This document shows positions 1 through 9,615 of a stretch of 64,000 nucleotides of DNA, one piece after another (within the stretch, counting starts at the first letter, position 1; each line of letters starts with the position of its first letter). The DNA is from Synechococcus sp. NOUM97013 (GTDB lineage: Bacteria > Cyanobacteriota > Cyanobacteriia > PCC-6307 > Cyanobiaceae). The notes under the pieces were generated by a model that searched no databases, had not been told where the DNA came from, and worked only from the letters and a program-made list of their open reading frames with translations. The stretch spans positions 1 to 64,000 of the forward strand of contig NZ_CP047941.1 in the NCBI RefSeq assembly GCF_014279815.1, given 5' to 3'. The translations under genes and the position numbers were made by a program.

Positions 1-173
1 GAGGTTTTTCCACGCTTTCCCCAGCACCTATTACGGCTGTATAGGTAGTTTTTCTAGAAATCAAAAACAGCCCGTAGACAGTCGGACAGCCAGGCAGGCA
101 TCAGGGCCATTGCGCTTCGTCCAAGCCTGTGAAACCGTGGAGGCCTTGAAGCGCTCCAGCGAACAGCCTCGCC
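1..173. promoter_or_regulatory. Leader of dnaN, probably the edge of the replication origin
   Basis: This non-coding stretch precedes dnaN. Positions 6-14 read TTTTCCACG, one base from the cyanobacterial DnaA-box consensus TTTTCCACA. Two inverted repeats follow, each with 6-bp arms and a 9-nt spacer: ACCTAT (26-31) with ATAGGT (41-46), and GTTTTT (48-53) with AAAAAC (63-68). The second encloses a 10-bp perfect palindrome at 51-60. TATAGG at 40-45 could serve as a -10 box but has no convincing -35. Marine Synechococcus chromosomes are usually numbered from dnaN, so the rest of the origin would lie at the other end of the sequence. That last point is inference. Confidence 0.45.
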
Positions 174-1340
174 ATGAAACTGGTTTGCTCCCAGTCGGAA
201 CTCAACGCAGCGCTCCAATTGGTCAGCCGTGCCGTTGCGTCGCGTCCAACCCATCCAGTGCTGGCGAACGTGCTGCTGACTGCCGATGCCGGCACCGACA
301 GGCTCAGCCTCACGGGATTTGATCTCAACCTCGGCATCCAGACATCGTTGGCTGCATCCGTGGAGACCAGCGGTGCCGTGACGCTTCCAGCTCGACTATT
401 CGTTGAGATCGTTTCCCGTTTGTCGAGTGACTCCCCGATCACTCTCTCCACGGATGAGTCGGGTGAGCAGGTGGAACTCACCAGCCTCAGCGGCAGCTAT
501 CAAATGCGCGGCATGCCTGCCGACGATTTTCCCGATCTGCCTTTGGTGGAAAACGGCACCGCCCTCAAATTGGATCCTGCAGCGTTGGTGAAAGCGCTGC
601 GCGGCACACTGTTCGCCAGCAGCTCTGACGAGGCCAAGCAGCTCTTGACCGGGGTACACCTGCGGTTCGATCGCACCAGCCTCGAAGCGGCCTCCACCGA
701 TGGTCACCGGTTGGCCGTGCTCAGCGTCAATGACGCCCTACAGGCTCCGCTTGAAGTGGCTGATCCAGACGCGTCTGATGACGCTGCTTTGGCCGTCACT
801 CTTCCAGCCCGCTCCCTGCGGGAAGTGGAGCGGCTCATGGCGGGGTGGAAAGGCACCGATGCGGTGAGCCTGTTCTGTGAACGTGGCCAGGTTGTGGTCC
901 TGGCCGCTGATCAGATGGTGACCAGCCGAACCCTGGAAGGCACCTATCCCAATTACCGACAGCTCATTCCTGAGTCGTTCACGCGCACCCTTCAGCTCGA
1001 TCGTCGTGCGTTTGTGGCGTCGCTCGAGCGCATTGCTGTGCTGGCTGATCAGCACAACAACGTGGTGCGCATCGGCACTGATCCCGCCAAGGGTCTTGTG
1101 CAGATCAGTGCCGATGCGCAGGATGTCGGCAGTGGTTCTGAATCGCTTCCGGCCGACATTGATGGTGAACCGGTGCAGATCGCGTTCAACGTGCGCTATG
1201 TGCTGGACGGGCTGAAGGCCATGGATGCCGATCGCATTTGCCTGCAGTGCAATGCACCCACCACACCGGCCATTCTCTCACCTGCGGATGATGGTTCCGG
1301 ACTCACCTATCTGGTGATGCCTGTTCAGATCCGGACCTGA
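174..1340 (+). CDS. dnaN: DNA polymerase III subunit beta (sliding clamp)
   Basis: The 388-residue product has the normal length for a bacterial beta clamp. This homodimeric ring encircles DNA and tethers the replicase. Three similar clamp domains of about 120 residues each can be followed along the protein, beginning MKLVCSQSEL. The C-terminus, YLVMPVQIRT, matches the family's conserved end, although the usual final MPMRL is altered. The ATG at 174 aligns with the usual first residues. The next gene begins two bases after the stop, so the two are probably co-transcribed. Position next to the presumed origin is typical. Confidence 0.97.
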   Translation: MKLVCSQSELNAALQLVSRAVASRPTHPVLANVLLTADAGTDRLSLTGFDLNLGIQTSLAASVETSGAVTLPARLFVEIVSRLSSDSPITLSTDESGEQVELTSLSGSYQMRGMPADDFPDLPLVENGTALKLDPAALVKALRGTLFASSSDEAKQLLTGVHLRFDRTSLEAASTDGHRLAVLSVNDALQAPLEVADPDASDDAALAVTLPARSLREVERLMAGWKGTDAVSLFCERGQVVVLAADQMVTSRTLEGTYPNYRQLIPESFTRTLQLDRRAFVASLERIAVLADQHNNVVRIGTDPAKGLVQISADAQDVGSGSESLPADIDGEPVQIAFNVRYVLDGLKAMDADRICLQCNAPTTPAILSPADDGSGLTYLVMPVQIRT

Positions 1341-1342
1341 TC

Positions 1343-2119
1343 TTGGCGCTGCCTGATCCACTGCTGCTCAGTGATCTGCTGCGCCATCGCGTGCGCTGTG
1401 ATCAGGGTCTGGACTATGGCCTCGGTGTCATGGCCTGGATGCACCCACCTGTGCATCGATTGCTGGGTTGGGTGAGTCGACCTTCGGCCCTCCGTAATTC
1501 ACGGGCTGTCTGGCGTCTTGATCAGTGTCGAGGACTGGATGATCAGCAGGTGTTCGTGAAGGGATCACCGGCCGAAGCCGATCAGCTCACCCTGGAGCGG
1601 TTGCCGACCCTCTTGGATGCCGATCTTCTTGATGTCGAGGGTCAACGCATCGGCCAGGTGGCGGATTTGGCCTTTGTGCCCTCCACGGGAGAAATCCTTC
1701 ATTACCTAGTGTCCCGCAGCGATCCTCGATTGCCCGGCAGCAGTCGCTGGCGGCTGACGCCTGATCGCATCGTTGATCAGCAACCCGGACTGGTGTCCAC
1801 AGGCATTCGTGATCTCGACGATCTCCCCCAGGCCCGGGCCAGCGTTCGTCAAGATCTGGTGAGGCGTTCCCGTCATTGGCGGGATCAGCTTCAGCAATTG
1901 GGTGATCGTGCTGGCGCACGATTAGAGGGTTGGCTCGAGGAACCACCCTGGGATGACGAGCCAGTTCCGGCACAGGTGTTTCGCGATGACGATCCTGACC
2001 CCATGGCGAGTCCCGATCTCCCAGATCCCTTGGAAGACTGGGACGATTCCGATTGGCCTTCGCAGCAGGAACGGGTGAGAGATCGCCGCAGTGATCGCGA
2101 CGAAGATCCCTGGATCTGA
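1343..2119 (+). CDS. PRC-barrel domain protein
   Basis: The 258-residue protein has a PRC-barrel-like segment at about residues 80-135 (LLDVEGQRIGQVADLAF, then HYLVSRSD). The fold is found in photosynthetic reaction-centre H subunits and in RimM, and mediates protein or RNA contacts. The C-terminal third is strongly acidic and ends DEDPWI, which looks disordered. The TTG at 1343 lies two bases after the dnaN stop. An ATG at 1429 is an alternative that would lose a weakly conserved N-terminus. It sits between dnaN and purL, an arrangement I recall from marine Synechococcus. No function can be assigned beyond the fold. Confidence 0.8.
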   Translation: MALPDPLLLSDLLRHRVRCDQGLDYGLGVMAWMHPPVHRLLGWVSRPSALRNSRAVWRLDQCRGLDDQQVFVKGSPAEADQLTLERLPTLLDADLLDVEGQRIGQVADLAFVPSTGEILHYLVSRSDPRLPGSSRWRLTPDRIVDQQPGLVSTGIRDLDDLPQARASVRQDLVRRSRHWRDQLQQLGDRAGARLEGWLEEPPWDDEPVPAQVFRDDDPDPMASPDLPDPLEDWDDSDWPSQQERVRDRRSDRDEDPWI

Positions 2120-2169
2120 GCTGAGGGGTGTCAAGCCGGCCGTCGGCAACACTGGGAAGAGATGACCTG

Positions 2170-4518
2170 TTGACTGTGACCCAGTCTTCTTCTGTGGCAG
2201 AGACCTTCGATGTCGCCGCTGTCCTCCGTCAGGAAGGGCTCACGCAGCAGGATTACGCCGAAATTCAACATCGCTTGGGACGCGATCCCAACCGCGCTGA
2301 GTTGGGCATGTTCGGCGTGATGTGGTCAGAGCATTGCTGCTATCGCAATTCCAGGCCTCTTCTCAGCGGCTTCCCTACGGAAGGGCCTCGCATCCTGGTC
2401 GGTCCCGGTGAAAACGCCGGTGTGGTTGATCTCGGCGGCGGCCATCGCCTGGCATTCAAGATCGAGAGCCACAACCACCCCTCAGCGGTTGAACCCTTCC
2501 AAGGGGCTGCAACAGGGGTCGGCGGCATCCTGCGGGACATCTTCACCATGGGTGCTCGGCCGATTGCGCTGCTGAATGCGTTGCGCTTCGGCCCGCTGGA
2601 GGATCCCGCCAATGTGGGCCTGATGCAGGGCGTGGTGGCAGGCATTGCCCACTACGGCAATTGCGTCGGTGTTCCCACTGTGGGAGGTGAGGTGGCCTTT
2701 GACCCCTCCTACAGCGGCAACCCTCTGGTCAATGCCATGGCCCTGGGTCTGATGGAGACCGAGGACATCGTCAAATCAGGGGCTTCCGGCATTGGCAATC
2801 CCGTCGTCTATGTCGGCAGCACCACAGGCCGCGACGGCATGGGGGGAGCCAGTTTTGCCAGTGCTGAGCTCAGTTCTGCTTCACTCGACGATCGACCGGC
2901 TGTGCAGGTGGGTGATCCTTTTCTGGAAAAGGGCCTGATTGAGGCCTGTTTGGAGGCGTTTCAGAGCGGTGATGTGGTGGCTGCTCAGGACATGGGGGCA
3001 GCTGGCCTCACCTGCAGCTGTTCCGAGATGGCGGCAAAGGGTGATGTCGGGGTGGAGCTCGATCTCGACAAGGTGCCGGCGCGCGAAGAGGGGATGACGG
3101 CTTACGAGTATCTGCTCTCTGAATCCCAGGAGCGGATGCTGTTCGTGGTTCGCGCCGGCCGTGAGGAGCCTTTGATGGAGCGCTTCCGTCGCTGGGGACT
3201 TCAAGCGGCAGTGGTGGGTCGTGTGCTGGCGGAGCCTGTGGTTCGTGTGCTGCAGCACGGTGAAGTGGCGGCGGAGGTGCCGTCCCGTGCTCTGGCCGAA
3301 GACACGCCGATCAATCACCACGACCTCCTGCAGGAACCACCTGCTGACATTCAGGAGCTCTGGCGCTGGACTGAAGCGGATCTTCCCTGCCCTGCTCAGC
3401 ACCACGACTGGGGTCAGGAGTTGCTGCTTCTTCTGGATGACCCCACCATTGCGAGCAAGCGCTGGGTGCATCGGCAGTACGACCAGCAGGTGTTGGCGAA
3501 CACTGTCGTGTCTTCAGGTGCTGCCGATGCTGCCGTAGTGCGGCTCCGCCCTCAGCAGGGTGAAGGTTCGCTTGAGGCCTCCCAACGGGGTGTGGCGGCC
3601 ACGGTTGACTGTCCCAACCGCTGGGTTGCACTTGACCCCGAGCGAGGTGCTCAGGCGGCCGTGGCTGAAGCGGCGCGCAATCTCAGCTGTGTTGGTGCCG
3701 AACCGCTGGCGGTCACCGACAACCTCAATTTCCCTTCTCCTGAAACACCCAAGGGCTATTGGCAGCTGGCCAAAGCCTGTCGGGGCATTTCCGATGCCTG
3801 CCGAGCGTTGAACACCCCCGTCACTGGTGGCAATGTCTCCCTCTACAACGAGACCAAACAGGATGACGGCAGCCTGAAGCCCATTCACCCCACCCCCGTG
3901 ATCGGCATGGTGGGAGGCGTGGATGACATCACCACTGTGACCGGTTTGGGCTGGCGCAGGGCAGGAGATCCTGTGTATCTGCTGGGTGTGCCCGTGGCCG
4001 ATGCTGATGCCGGCTCGCTCGGTTTGGCAGGCAGTGCCTATCAACAGCTGGCCATCGGTCGCCTCGCCGGTCGTCCGCCTGAGACGGATTTCGCTTTGGA
4101 AGCGCGCGTGGGTGCGTTGGTGCGCGATGGCATTGCGCGAGGACTGCTCGCTTCAGCCCACGACTGCAGCGACGGTGGCTTGAGCGTCGCCTTGGCTGAA
4201 TCTTCGATGGCCTCCGACCATGGGATCAGCGTCGACCTTGCCGCCGGTGGTGTTCGCACGGATCGTCTTCTGTTTGCTGAAGGCGGCAGCCGCATCGTGG
4301 TGTCTGTGAAGGCGGAATGTGTCCAAGCCTGGGAGTCCCTGGTCGGTGCAGCGATGGAGCTACCAATCACGCCGATTGGTGTGGTGACCGATCAACCCAG
4401 CCTGGTCATCAAGGTGGACCAGAGACCCTGCTTGGATCTGTCCGTTCAGCAATGCCGTGATGCCCACGCTATGGCGCTTCCGCGTCGCATCGAAGCCGAT
4501 GTTGAGGTCACAAAATGA
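2170..4518 (+). CDS. purL: Phosphoribosylformylglycinamidine synthase subunit PurL
   Basis: The product, about 782 residues, is the small (Gram-positive/cyanobacterial) type that works with PurS and PurQ. It converts FGAR to FGAM using ATP and glutamine-derived ammonia, in the fourth step of purine synthesis. The N-terminal signature [11 protein letters not shown], the ATP-site segment [14 protein letters not shown] and the later [10 protein letters not shown] motif are all present. I chose TTG 2170, behind a GGAAGAGA ribosome-binding sequence. GTG 2176 and a GTG at 2128 are also in frame. purF follows 136 bp downstream. Neither purS nor purQ is in the window. Confidence 0.95.
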   Translation: MTVTQSSSVAETFDVAAVLRQEGLTQQDYAEIQHRLGRDPNRAELGMFGVMWSEHCCYRNSRPLLSGFPTEGPRILVGPGENAGVVDLGGGHRLAFKIESHNHPSAVEPFQGAATGVGGILRDIFTMGARPIALLNALRFGPLEDPANVGLMQGVVAGIAHYGNCVGVPTVGGEVAFDPSYSGNPLVNAMALGLMETEDIVKSGASGIGNPVVYVGSTTGRDGMGGASFASAELSSASLDDRPAVQVGDPFLEKGLIEACLEAFQSGDVVAAQDMGAAGLTCSCSEMAAKGDVGVELDLDKVPAREEGMTAYEYLLSESQERMLFVVRAGREEPLMERFRRWGLQAAVVGRVLAEPVVRVLQHGEVAAEVPSRALAEDTPINHHDLLQEPPADIQELWRWTEADLPCPAQHHDWGQELLLLLDDPTIASKRWVHRQYDQQVLANTVVSSGAADAAVVRLRPQQGEGSLEASQRGVAATVDCPNRWVALDPERGAQAAVAEAARNLSCVGAEPLAVTDNLNFPSPETPKGYWQLAKACRGISDACRALNTPVTGGNVSLYNETKQDDGSLKPIHPTPVIGMVGGVDDITTVTGLGWRRAGDPVYLLGVPVADADAGSLGLAGSAYQQLAIGRLAGRPPETDFALEARVGALVRDGIARGLLASAHDCSDGGLSVALAESSMASDHGISVDLAAGGVRTDRLLFAEGGSRIVVSVKAECVQAWESLVGAAMELPITPIGVVTDQPSLVIKVDQRPCLDLSVQQCRDAHAMALPRRIEADVEVTK

Positions 4519-4654
4519 CCACCACTCGTTTTGCTAATCTTCCTTGCTCAGTTTCCACCGTTTCAATCATTCCCAGCGAGTCAATCAATGCTGTTGTGTT
4601 GAACTCTTCAGGGGTGTTGAGTCCGCTTAATTTTTTTAGTTAGAGGTTGTCGTT

Positions 4655-6112
4655 ATGTGTGGAATTATCGGAATGTTCTGTTCTGATTCTGTGAATCAGC
4701 AGATCTACGACAACCTTCTATTGCTTCAGCACCGCGGGCAGGATTCTGCGGGGATTGTCACGATGGATAATCACACCTTCCATGTGCACAAGCAACGGGG
4801 AAGGGTTCGAGAAGCGTTTCGAACAAGAGATATGCGCAAGCTTCTCGGCAATGTCGGAATTGGCCACGTGCGTTATGCCACACGAGGAGCTGCAGCATCA
4901 GAAGATGAGGTGCAGCCGTTTTATGTGAATGCTCCCTATGGAATCACCTTTGTTCACAACGGCAATCTGACCAACACGTCTCAGCTTGAAGAGGATCTGT
5001 TCAAGGTGGATCGTCGCCACACCAATTCCTCCAGCGATACCGAGATGTTGGTCAATGTGCTGGCAACAGAGATTCAGTCTCGCCTCACAGGTCCTGATGT
5101 CTCGCCGGATCAGCTGTTTGATGCAGTGGCGTCGCTGCACCAGAGAGTCAAGGGTTCCTATGCATCCATCGCTCTGATTGCTGGCCGCGGCATGCTTGCC
5201 TTCCGCGACCCCTACGGAATTCGTCCGCTGATCCTGGGGCGACGCACGTCGGATCAGGGTCGCAATGAATGGATTGTTGCCAGTGAATCACTGGTGATTG
5301 AAAACAGTGGATACGAGATTGTTCGTGATGTAGAACCCGGTGAAGCCATCTTCATTGATTTTGATGCCAACTTGCATCATCGCCAGTGTGCTCTGTCGGC
5401 TCGCTTGGTTCCCTGTGCATTCGAATACGTCTATCTCGCCAGGCCTGATTCCGTCATGAATGGAATCTCCGTTTATGAAACCCGATTGCGGATGGGAGAT
5501 CTTCTGGCCAAGACCATTGCTGAAGAGTTGCCTGCCGGTGACATCGATGTGGTGATGCCGATTCCTGATTCTGCCCGTCCTTCGGCCATGCAGGTGGCAA
5601 AGCAACTTGGAATTGAGTATCGCGAAGGATTCTATAAAAACCGCTATGTGGGCAGAACCTTCATCATGCCGGGGCAGGCAGAGCGTAAAAAATCAGTTCG
5701 CCAGAAACTGAATGCTTTGGGGACTGAATTTGCTGGAAAAAATGTTTTGATTGTGGATGATTCAATCGTGCGCGGTACCACGTCCAAGGAAATCGTGCAG
5801 ATGGCGCGTGATGCAGGAGCGAATCAGGTGACCTTTACCTCTGCCGCACCGCCAGTTCGTTTTCCGAATGTGTATGGCATCAACATGCCTACACGAGCAG
5901 AATTGCTTGCGCACGGACGAACAACGGAAGAAATTTCTGACGTTCTTTCAGCAGACCATGTTGTTTATCAGAGCGTGGACAACCTGAAGCAGAGCATTGT
6001 TCAGGGGACAGATCTTGATCAGCTTGAAATGTCTTGTTTTGATGGGAATTACGTGACTGGTGATATTGATGAAAATTACTTGAAGTGGTTGGAAGGGAAT
6101 TGCCGTTCCTGA
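4655..6112 (+). CDS. purF: Amidophosphoribosyltransferase
   Basis: The 485-residue enzyme makes phosphoribosylamine from PRPP and glutamine, the committed step of purine synthesis. It starts MCGIIGMF, so the nucleophilic cysteine becomes residue 1 after methionine removal and there is no propeptide. The N-terminal Ntn glutaminase domain is followed by a phosphoribosyltransferase domain with the PRPP motif VLIVDDSIVRGTT near residue 366. Cysteines in the C-terminal region would fit the Fe-S type seen in cyanobacteria. Four sampled 60-base lines of this gene contain only 23-34 G+C, clearly lower than purL. The 136-bp leader is AT-rich and probably holds its own promoter. Confidence 0.97.
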   Translation: MCGIIGMFCSDSVNQQIYDNLLLLQHRGQDSAGIVTMDNHTFHVHKQRGRVREAFRTRDMRKLLGNVGIGHVRYATRGAAASEDEVQPFYVNAPYGITFVHNGNLTNTSQLEEDLFKVDRRHTNSSSDTEMLVNVLATEIQSRLTGPDVSPDQLFDAVASLHQRVKGSYASIALIAGRGMLAFRDPYGIRPLILGRRTSDQGRNEWIVASESLVIENSGYEIVRDVEPGEAIFIDFDANLHHRQCALSARLVPCAFEYVYLARPDSVMNGISVYETRLRMGDLLAKTIAEELPAGDIDVVMPIPDSARPSAMQVAKQLGIEYREGFYKNRYVGRTFIMPGQAERKKSVRQKLNALGTEFAGKNVLIVDDSIVRGTTSKEIVQMARDAGANQVTFTSAAPPVRFPNVYGINMPTRAELLAHGRTTEEISDVLSADHVVYQSVDNLKQSIVQGTDLDQLEMSCFDGNYVTGDIDENYLKWLEGNCRS

Positions 6113-6150
6113 TGGATTTCAACCGTTGAAGTTGAAGAACCAACAATTGT

Positions 6151-8646
6151 TTAGCTGATCAGTGGCACCAAGCGGGTCAACTGCTCATCCGCTTTCAATG
6201 AAAGGTCAGTCGGTGCTTCGGTGTCAGGACTGATTGATTCGCTCAAGATGCGTCCATGACGGCTTTTGCTGGTGATCACTCCTGCAAGATCACTTGTTGC
6301 ACATACCGTGATCACAGGATCCAGTTCTTTTCCATTGGCGCATAGTTGAAGGGCAATCTCGCCGAGATCTCCCCGTTTGCAGCGACGCAGCGACGCCAAG
6401 GACAATCGTGTGAGCCAACCCTTAGCTGTTCCTACAAGAATTTCGCCGCTGTTTCCGGCGGCTGTGGAATCTGCCGGCTGACTCACGGCTCCCACTAGCG
6501 TCTCTCCGGGCAACATGCGCATCGCCATCGGACCCTGCGCCAGTTTTCCCATCACGGGCAGACACTGTTCTTCCACGGGTAGGCACAGCACTCGACCGAT
6601 GTCACTGATCAAGGCCACGGTGCCACCGTCTTCACAGATCACGGCCGACAGCAGTGAGACTCCATCTTTGAGTTTGACAATGGTTGCCGCACGACCGGAG
6701 AGCTCCTGCATGTCGTCCAGTGGCAGTCGCTTGAAGCGGCCGTCAGTGCTCAGCAGGCCGAGGGACAGACGCTGATTGGCTTCATCATCGTCCGCAGGTG
6801 GGAGTTGCAGGAGGCTGATTACCGAGTCGCCTTCCAGAGCAGTGGGCAGGAATCGTTCCAGCGAACCGGGCTGCTGACCGGCGAATTCCCAGCGCACCAA
6901 TGCCACTCGTCCCGTGGCGGTGAGCGCCAACAAACGAGGGGCGGGGTGGATCGGCAGGATCAGCTGTGCTGGTGAGGGTTCATAACCCAGATTCACCGGC
7001 TCATTTAGATGCAGGCGGCCGAGCAGTTGTGGGCTGACGACCTTCACCTGACCATCGTTTTGAATCAGAAGTTTCGATTCAGGTGGTAGGGCATCCAAAG
7101 CCTGCTGACGCTGCAGTTCAGCATTGGGACGCTGGCTGGCGGCCCGTTCAGCGAGGAGATGGTCGCCGCCTTCCACCAGTCGCGTCCGTCGCGGCGTGGC
7201 AAAACGCTTTTTGAGCTGGCGCAGCTCCTGCACGAGGGCATCCAGCAGTTGATCGCGGTTGTCGAGGAGCAATTTCAAGCGCTGCCGTTCGGCCCGTAGA
7301 TCGTCGGCCTCCTGACGCAGACTTTCCTGTTCCAGGCCTGTGAGTCGGCGCAAAGGCATGGACAGAACGGCATCAGCCTGCCGCTCACTCAGATCCAGCT
7401 GCACCATCAGGCTCGCCCGGGCGCTGGATGCATCGCGTGCTTCCTGGATCATCGCGATCACTTTCTGCAGCGATGCCAGGGCTGTGGTCAGACCCTCCAC
7501 CACTTCAAGGCGATCTTCCGTTTTGCGCAGCGCGTGACTGGTGCGCCGGATCATCGTCAGTTCCCGGTAGTCCAGGAAGGTCTGGAGCATGCGCCGCAAG
7601 GACAGCTGCTTGGGCTGTCCGTCCACAAGGGCCAGCAGGATCGCGCCGAAATTGCTCTGCAGTGAGGTGCGTCGTTGCAGATCCTTCAGCACCGTGTCTG
7701 GATCGGCGTCACGCCGCAATTCGACCACGACACGCATGCCTTCACGGTCGCTTTCATCGCGGATGTCCGCGATGCCGCCGATCTTTCCGTCGTTGACCTG
7801 TTCCGCCAGTTTTTCGATCCAGCCGGCCTTGCTGAGTTGGTAAGGCAGTTCCGTGACGATCACCGCCTTGCGTTTGTGACGTCCCTTGCCTGGCTGGACT
7901 TCCTCGATGTGTGCCACACCCCGCATCGGGATGCTGCCGCGGCCTTTCAGGTAGGTGTCGCGCACACCACTGCCCAGCAGCACTTCACCACCTGTGGGGA
8001 AGTCAGGTCCGGGGATCAGGCTGAGCAGCTTCTCATCGGTGAGGTCCGGCTTGCGTACCAGGGCGATTAAGCCATCCACCACTTCGCCAAGGTTGTGGGG
8101 AGGAATGCTGGTGGCCATCCCGACGGCAATGCCTGCGCAACCGTTCAGCAGCAGAAACGGAAGCTGAGCCGGCAGGACGGTGGGTTCCTGTTGAGAACCG
8201 TCGAAGTTGGGTGCGAAATCAACGGTGTCGTTGCCGATTTCGTCCAGAAGCCCTTCGTGGGCGATCGGGGCTAGTCGCGTCTCCGTGTATCGCATCGCGG
8301 CCGGCGGATCGTCGTCCACGGAGCCGAAGTTGCCGTGACCATCGAGCAGTGGATGCCGACTGGAGAAGGTCTGCACCAGCCGCACCAGGGCGTCGTACAC
8401 GGCTTGATCACCGTGGGGGTGATATTTGCCGAGCACGTCGCCGACGACTCGGGCACATTTGCGGTAGGGCCGATCTGGCGTCAGCCCCAGCTCATGCATC
8501 GCGTAGAGGATGCGCCGTTGAACCGGTTTGAGCCCATCACGGACATCCGGTAGAGCTCGACCCACGATCACGCTCATCGCGTACTCGAGGTAGGAGCGCT
8601 GCATCTCCTGATGCAGGGCGATCGGTTGAACGCGCTCCTCGGCCAT
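6151..8646 (-). CDS. DNA gyrase/topoisomerase IV subunit A-like protein
   Basis: This is a type IIA topoisomerase A subunit of about 831 residues. The N-terminal breakage-reunion domain carries the catalytic tyrosine in AAMRYTE, and the C-terminus has beta-pinwheel-like repeats. The helix-4 segment reads [10 protein letters not shown], with Gln where E. coli GyrA has Ser83. I see no GyrA box (QRRGGKG) in the C-terminal domain. It is therefore likely the second, ParC-like or non-wrapping paralogue that many cyanobacteria carry, not the main GyrA. The ATG at 8646 follows CCGGAG at good spacing; a TTG at 8661 is an alternative. It converges with purF across 38 bp. Confidence 0.9.
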   Translation of the reverse strand: MAEERVQPIALHQEMQRSYLEYAMSVIVGRALPDVRDGLKPVQRRILYAMHELGLTPDRPYRKCARVVGDVLGKYHPHGDQAVYDALVRLVQTFSSRHPLLDGHGNFGSVDDDPPAAMRYTETRLAPIAHEGLLDEIGNDTVDFAPNFDGSQQEPTVLPAQLPFLLLNGCAGIAVGMATSIPPHNLGEVVDGLIALVRKPDLTDEKLLSLIPGPDFPTGGEVLLGSGVRDTYLKGRGSIPMRGVAHIEEVQPGKGRHKRKAVIVTELPYQLSKAGWIEKLAEQVNDGKIGGIADIRDESDREGMRVVVELRRDADPDTVLKDLQRRTSLQSNFGAILLALVDGQPKQLSLRRMLQTFLDYRELTMIRRTSHALRKTEDRLEVVEGLTTALASLQKVIAMIQEARDASSARASLMVQLDLSERQADAVLSMPLRRLTGLEQESLRQEADDLRAERQRLKLLLDNRDQLLDALVQELRQLKKRFATPRRTRLVEGGDHLLAERAASQRPNAELQRQQALDALPPESKLLIQNDGQVKVVSPQLLGRLHLNEPVNLGYEPSPAQLILPIHPAPRLLALTATGRVALVRWEFAGQQPGSLERFLPTALEGDSVISLLQLPPADDDEANQRLSLGLLSTDGRFKRLPLDDMQELSGRAATIVKLKDGVSLLSAVICEDGGTVALISDIGRVLCLPVEEQCLPVMGKLAQGPMAMRMLPGETLVGAVSQPADSTAAGNSGEILVGTAKGWLTRLSLASLRRCKRGDLGEIALQLCANGKELDPVITVCATSDLAGVITSKSRHGRILSESISPDTEAPTDLSLKADEQLTRLVPLIS

Positions 8647-8701
8647 CCGCTCCGGAATCAAGAAGGCAGAAGGCGCTCAGCCTACAGATCTTCTTCCTGA
8701 A

Positions 8702-9601
8702 TCACTCAGCCGATTTGGGATCGGCATTGGCTTCAGCCCGTTCGACGGCCCCCTTCAGGTTGGGTTCCGCCAGCAGAACACCAGTGGCTAGGCGCAGTTT
8801 TTTGCCCCAGAGCTGGTTTTCCTGATGCCCCGGCAGCACGTAATTCGGGTCTTCGGCCAGGGCCTGGCGGGCCAGGTCGATCGATTCCTCATCACCGGGG
8901 GATTGTTTGTTCAATGCTGCAGCGAGAGCCAGCATCGGCTCGGCGTTGCGCTTGATCTCCAGCACGGATCTCCAGCGTCGGATCGCTTCCCCTGTGTTTC
9001 CCATCTCGAACAACACCAGCGCTTGGTTGTTCAGCGCTTCCCAGAAGCTGGGCTTGATGGTTGTGGCTTGTTCAAAGGCTTGGAGGGCCTGACGCAGCTC
9101 CGATTGCATTACACGGGCGTTACCGAGATCGAAGTAGGCGCCGGCATTTTTGGGGTCAAGACGCAAGCCCTGATCGAGCAGCGGCACGGCATCATCCGGG
9201 CGTTGATCGCGCAAGGCCAGGGAGGCCTCGGCAAACCAGAGTCCTGCGTTCTGTGGATCCAACGACTTGGCCTTGGCCAATGAGCCCGCCGCTGCCTGGA
9301 GCTGATCACTGCGAAGCTGTGCTTCCGCCAGCACGGACCAGAGGCGTTCGTCGTTGGGTTGGAGCCGAACGGCCAGTGCGGCCAGACGTGCTGCCTCCTG
9401 TGGTTGACCCAGACGTAGCAACTGAGCCGCGGTGCGGCCGATGCCAATGCCTGCACTCTCCAGCTCCTCGGTGCTGGGTGTGTACACGTACGGGACCAGG
9501 GCCCGGGCAGGAGCTGAACTCAGGGAGCCCACGGAACCGATCAGCAGTGTGATGGCCAAGTTTTGACACCAACGCTTCCCCGAACGCCCCCAAACTCCCA
9601 T
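8702..9601 (-). CDS. Exported TPR-repeat protein
   Basis: The protein of about 299 residues begins with a basic then hydrophobic segment (AITLLIGSVGSL) ending SSAPARA, which looks like a Sec signal peptide. Five or more tetratricopeptide repeats follow, for example PKNAGAYFDLGNARVMQSEL and ALNNQALVLFEMGNTGEAIR. TPR arrays are protein-binding scaffolds, and the location would be periplasmic or thylakoid-lumenal. ATG 9601 was chosen. A TTG at 9619 would overlap the queG stop in a TTGA arrangement, so translational coupling to queG is possible. No partner can be named from the sequence. Confidence 0.85.
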   Translation of the reverse strand: MGVWGRSGKRWCQNLAITLLIGSVGSLSSAPARALVPYVYTPSTEELESAGIGIGRTAAQLLRLGQPQEAARLAALAVRLQPNDERLWSVLAEAQLRSDQLQAAAGSLAKAKSLDPQNAGLWFAEASLALRDQRPDDAVPLLDQGLRLDPKNAGAYFDLGNARVMQSELRQALQAFEQATTIKPSFWEALNNQALVLFEMGNTGEAIRRWRSVLEIKRNAEPMLALAAALNKQSPGDEESIDLARQALAEDPNYVLPGHQENQLWGKKLRLATGVLLAEPNLKGAVERAEANADPKSAE

Positions 9602-9615
9602 GGTTGTTTCACAGA

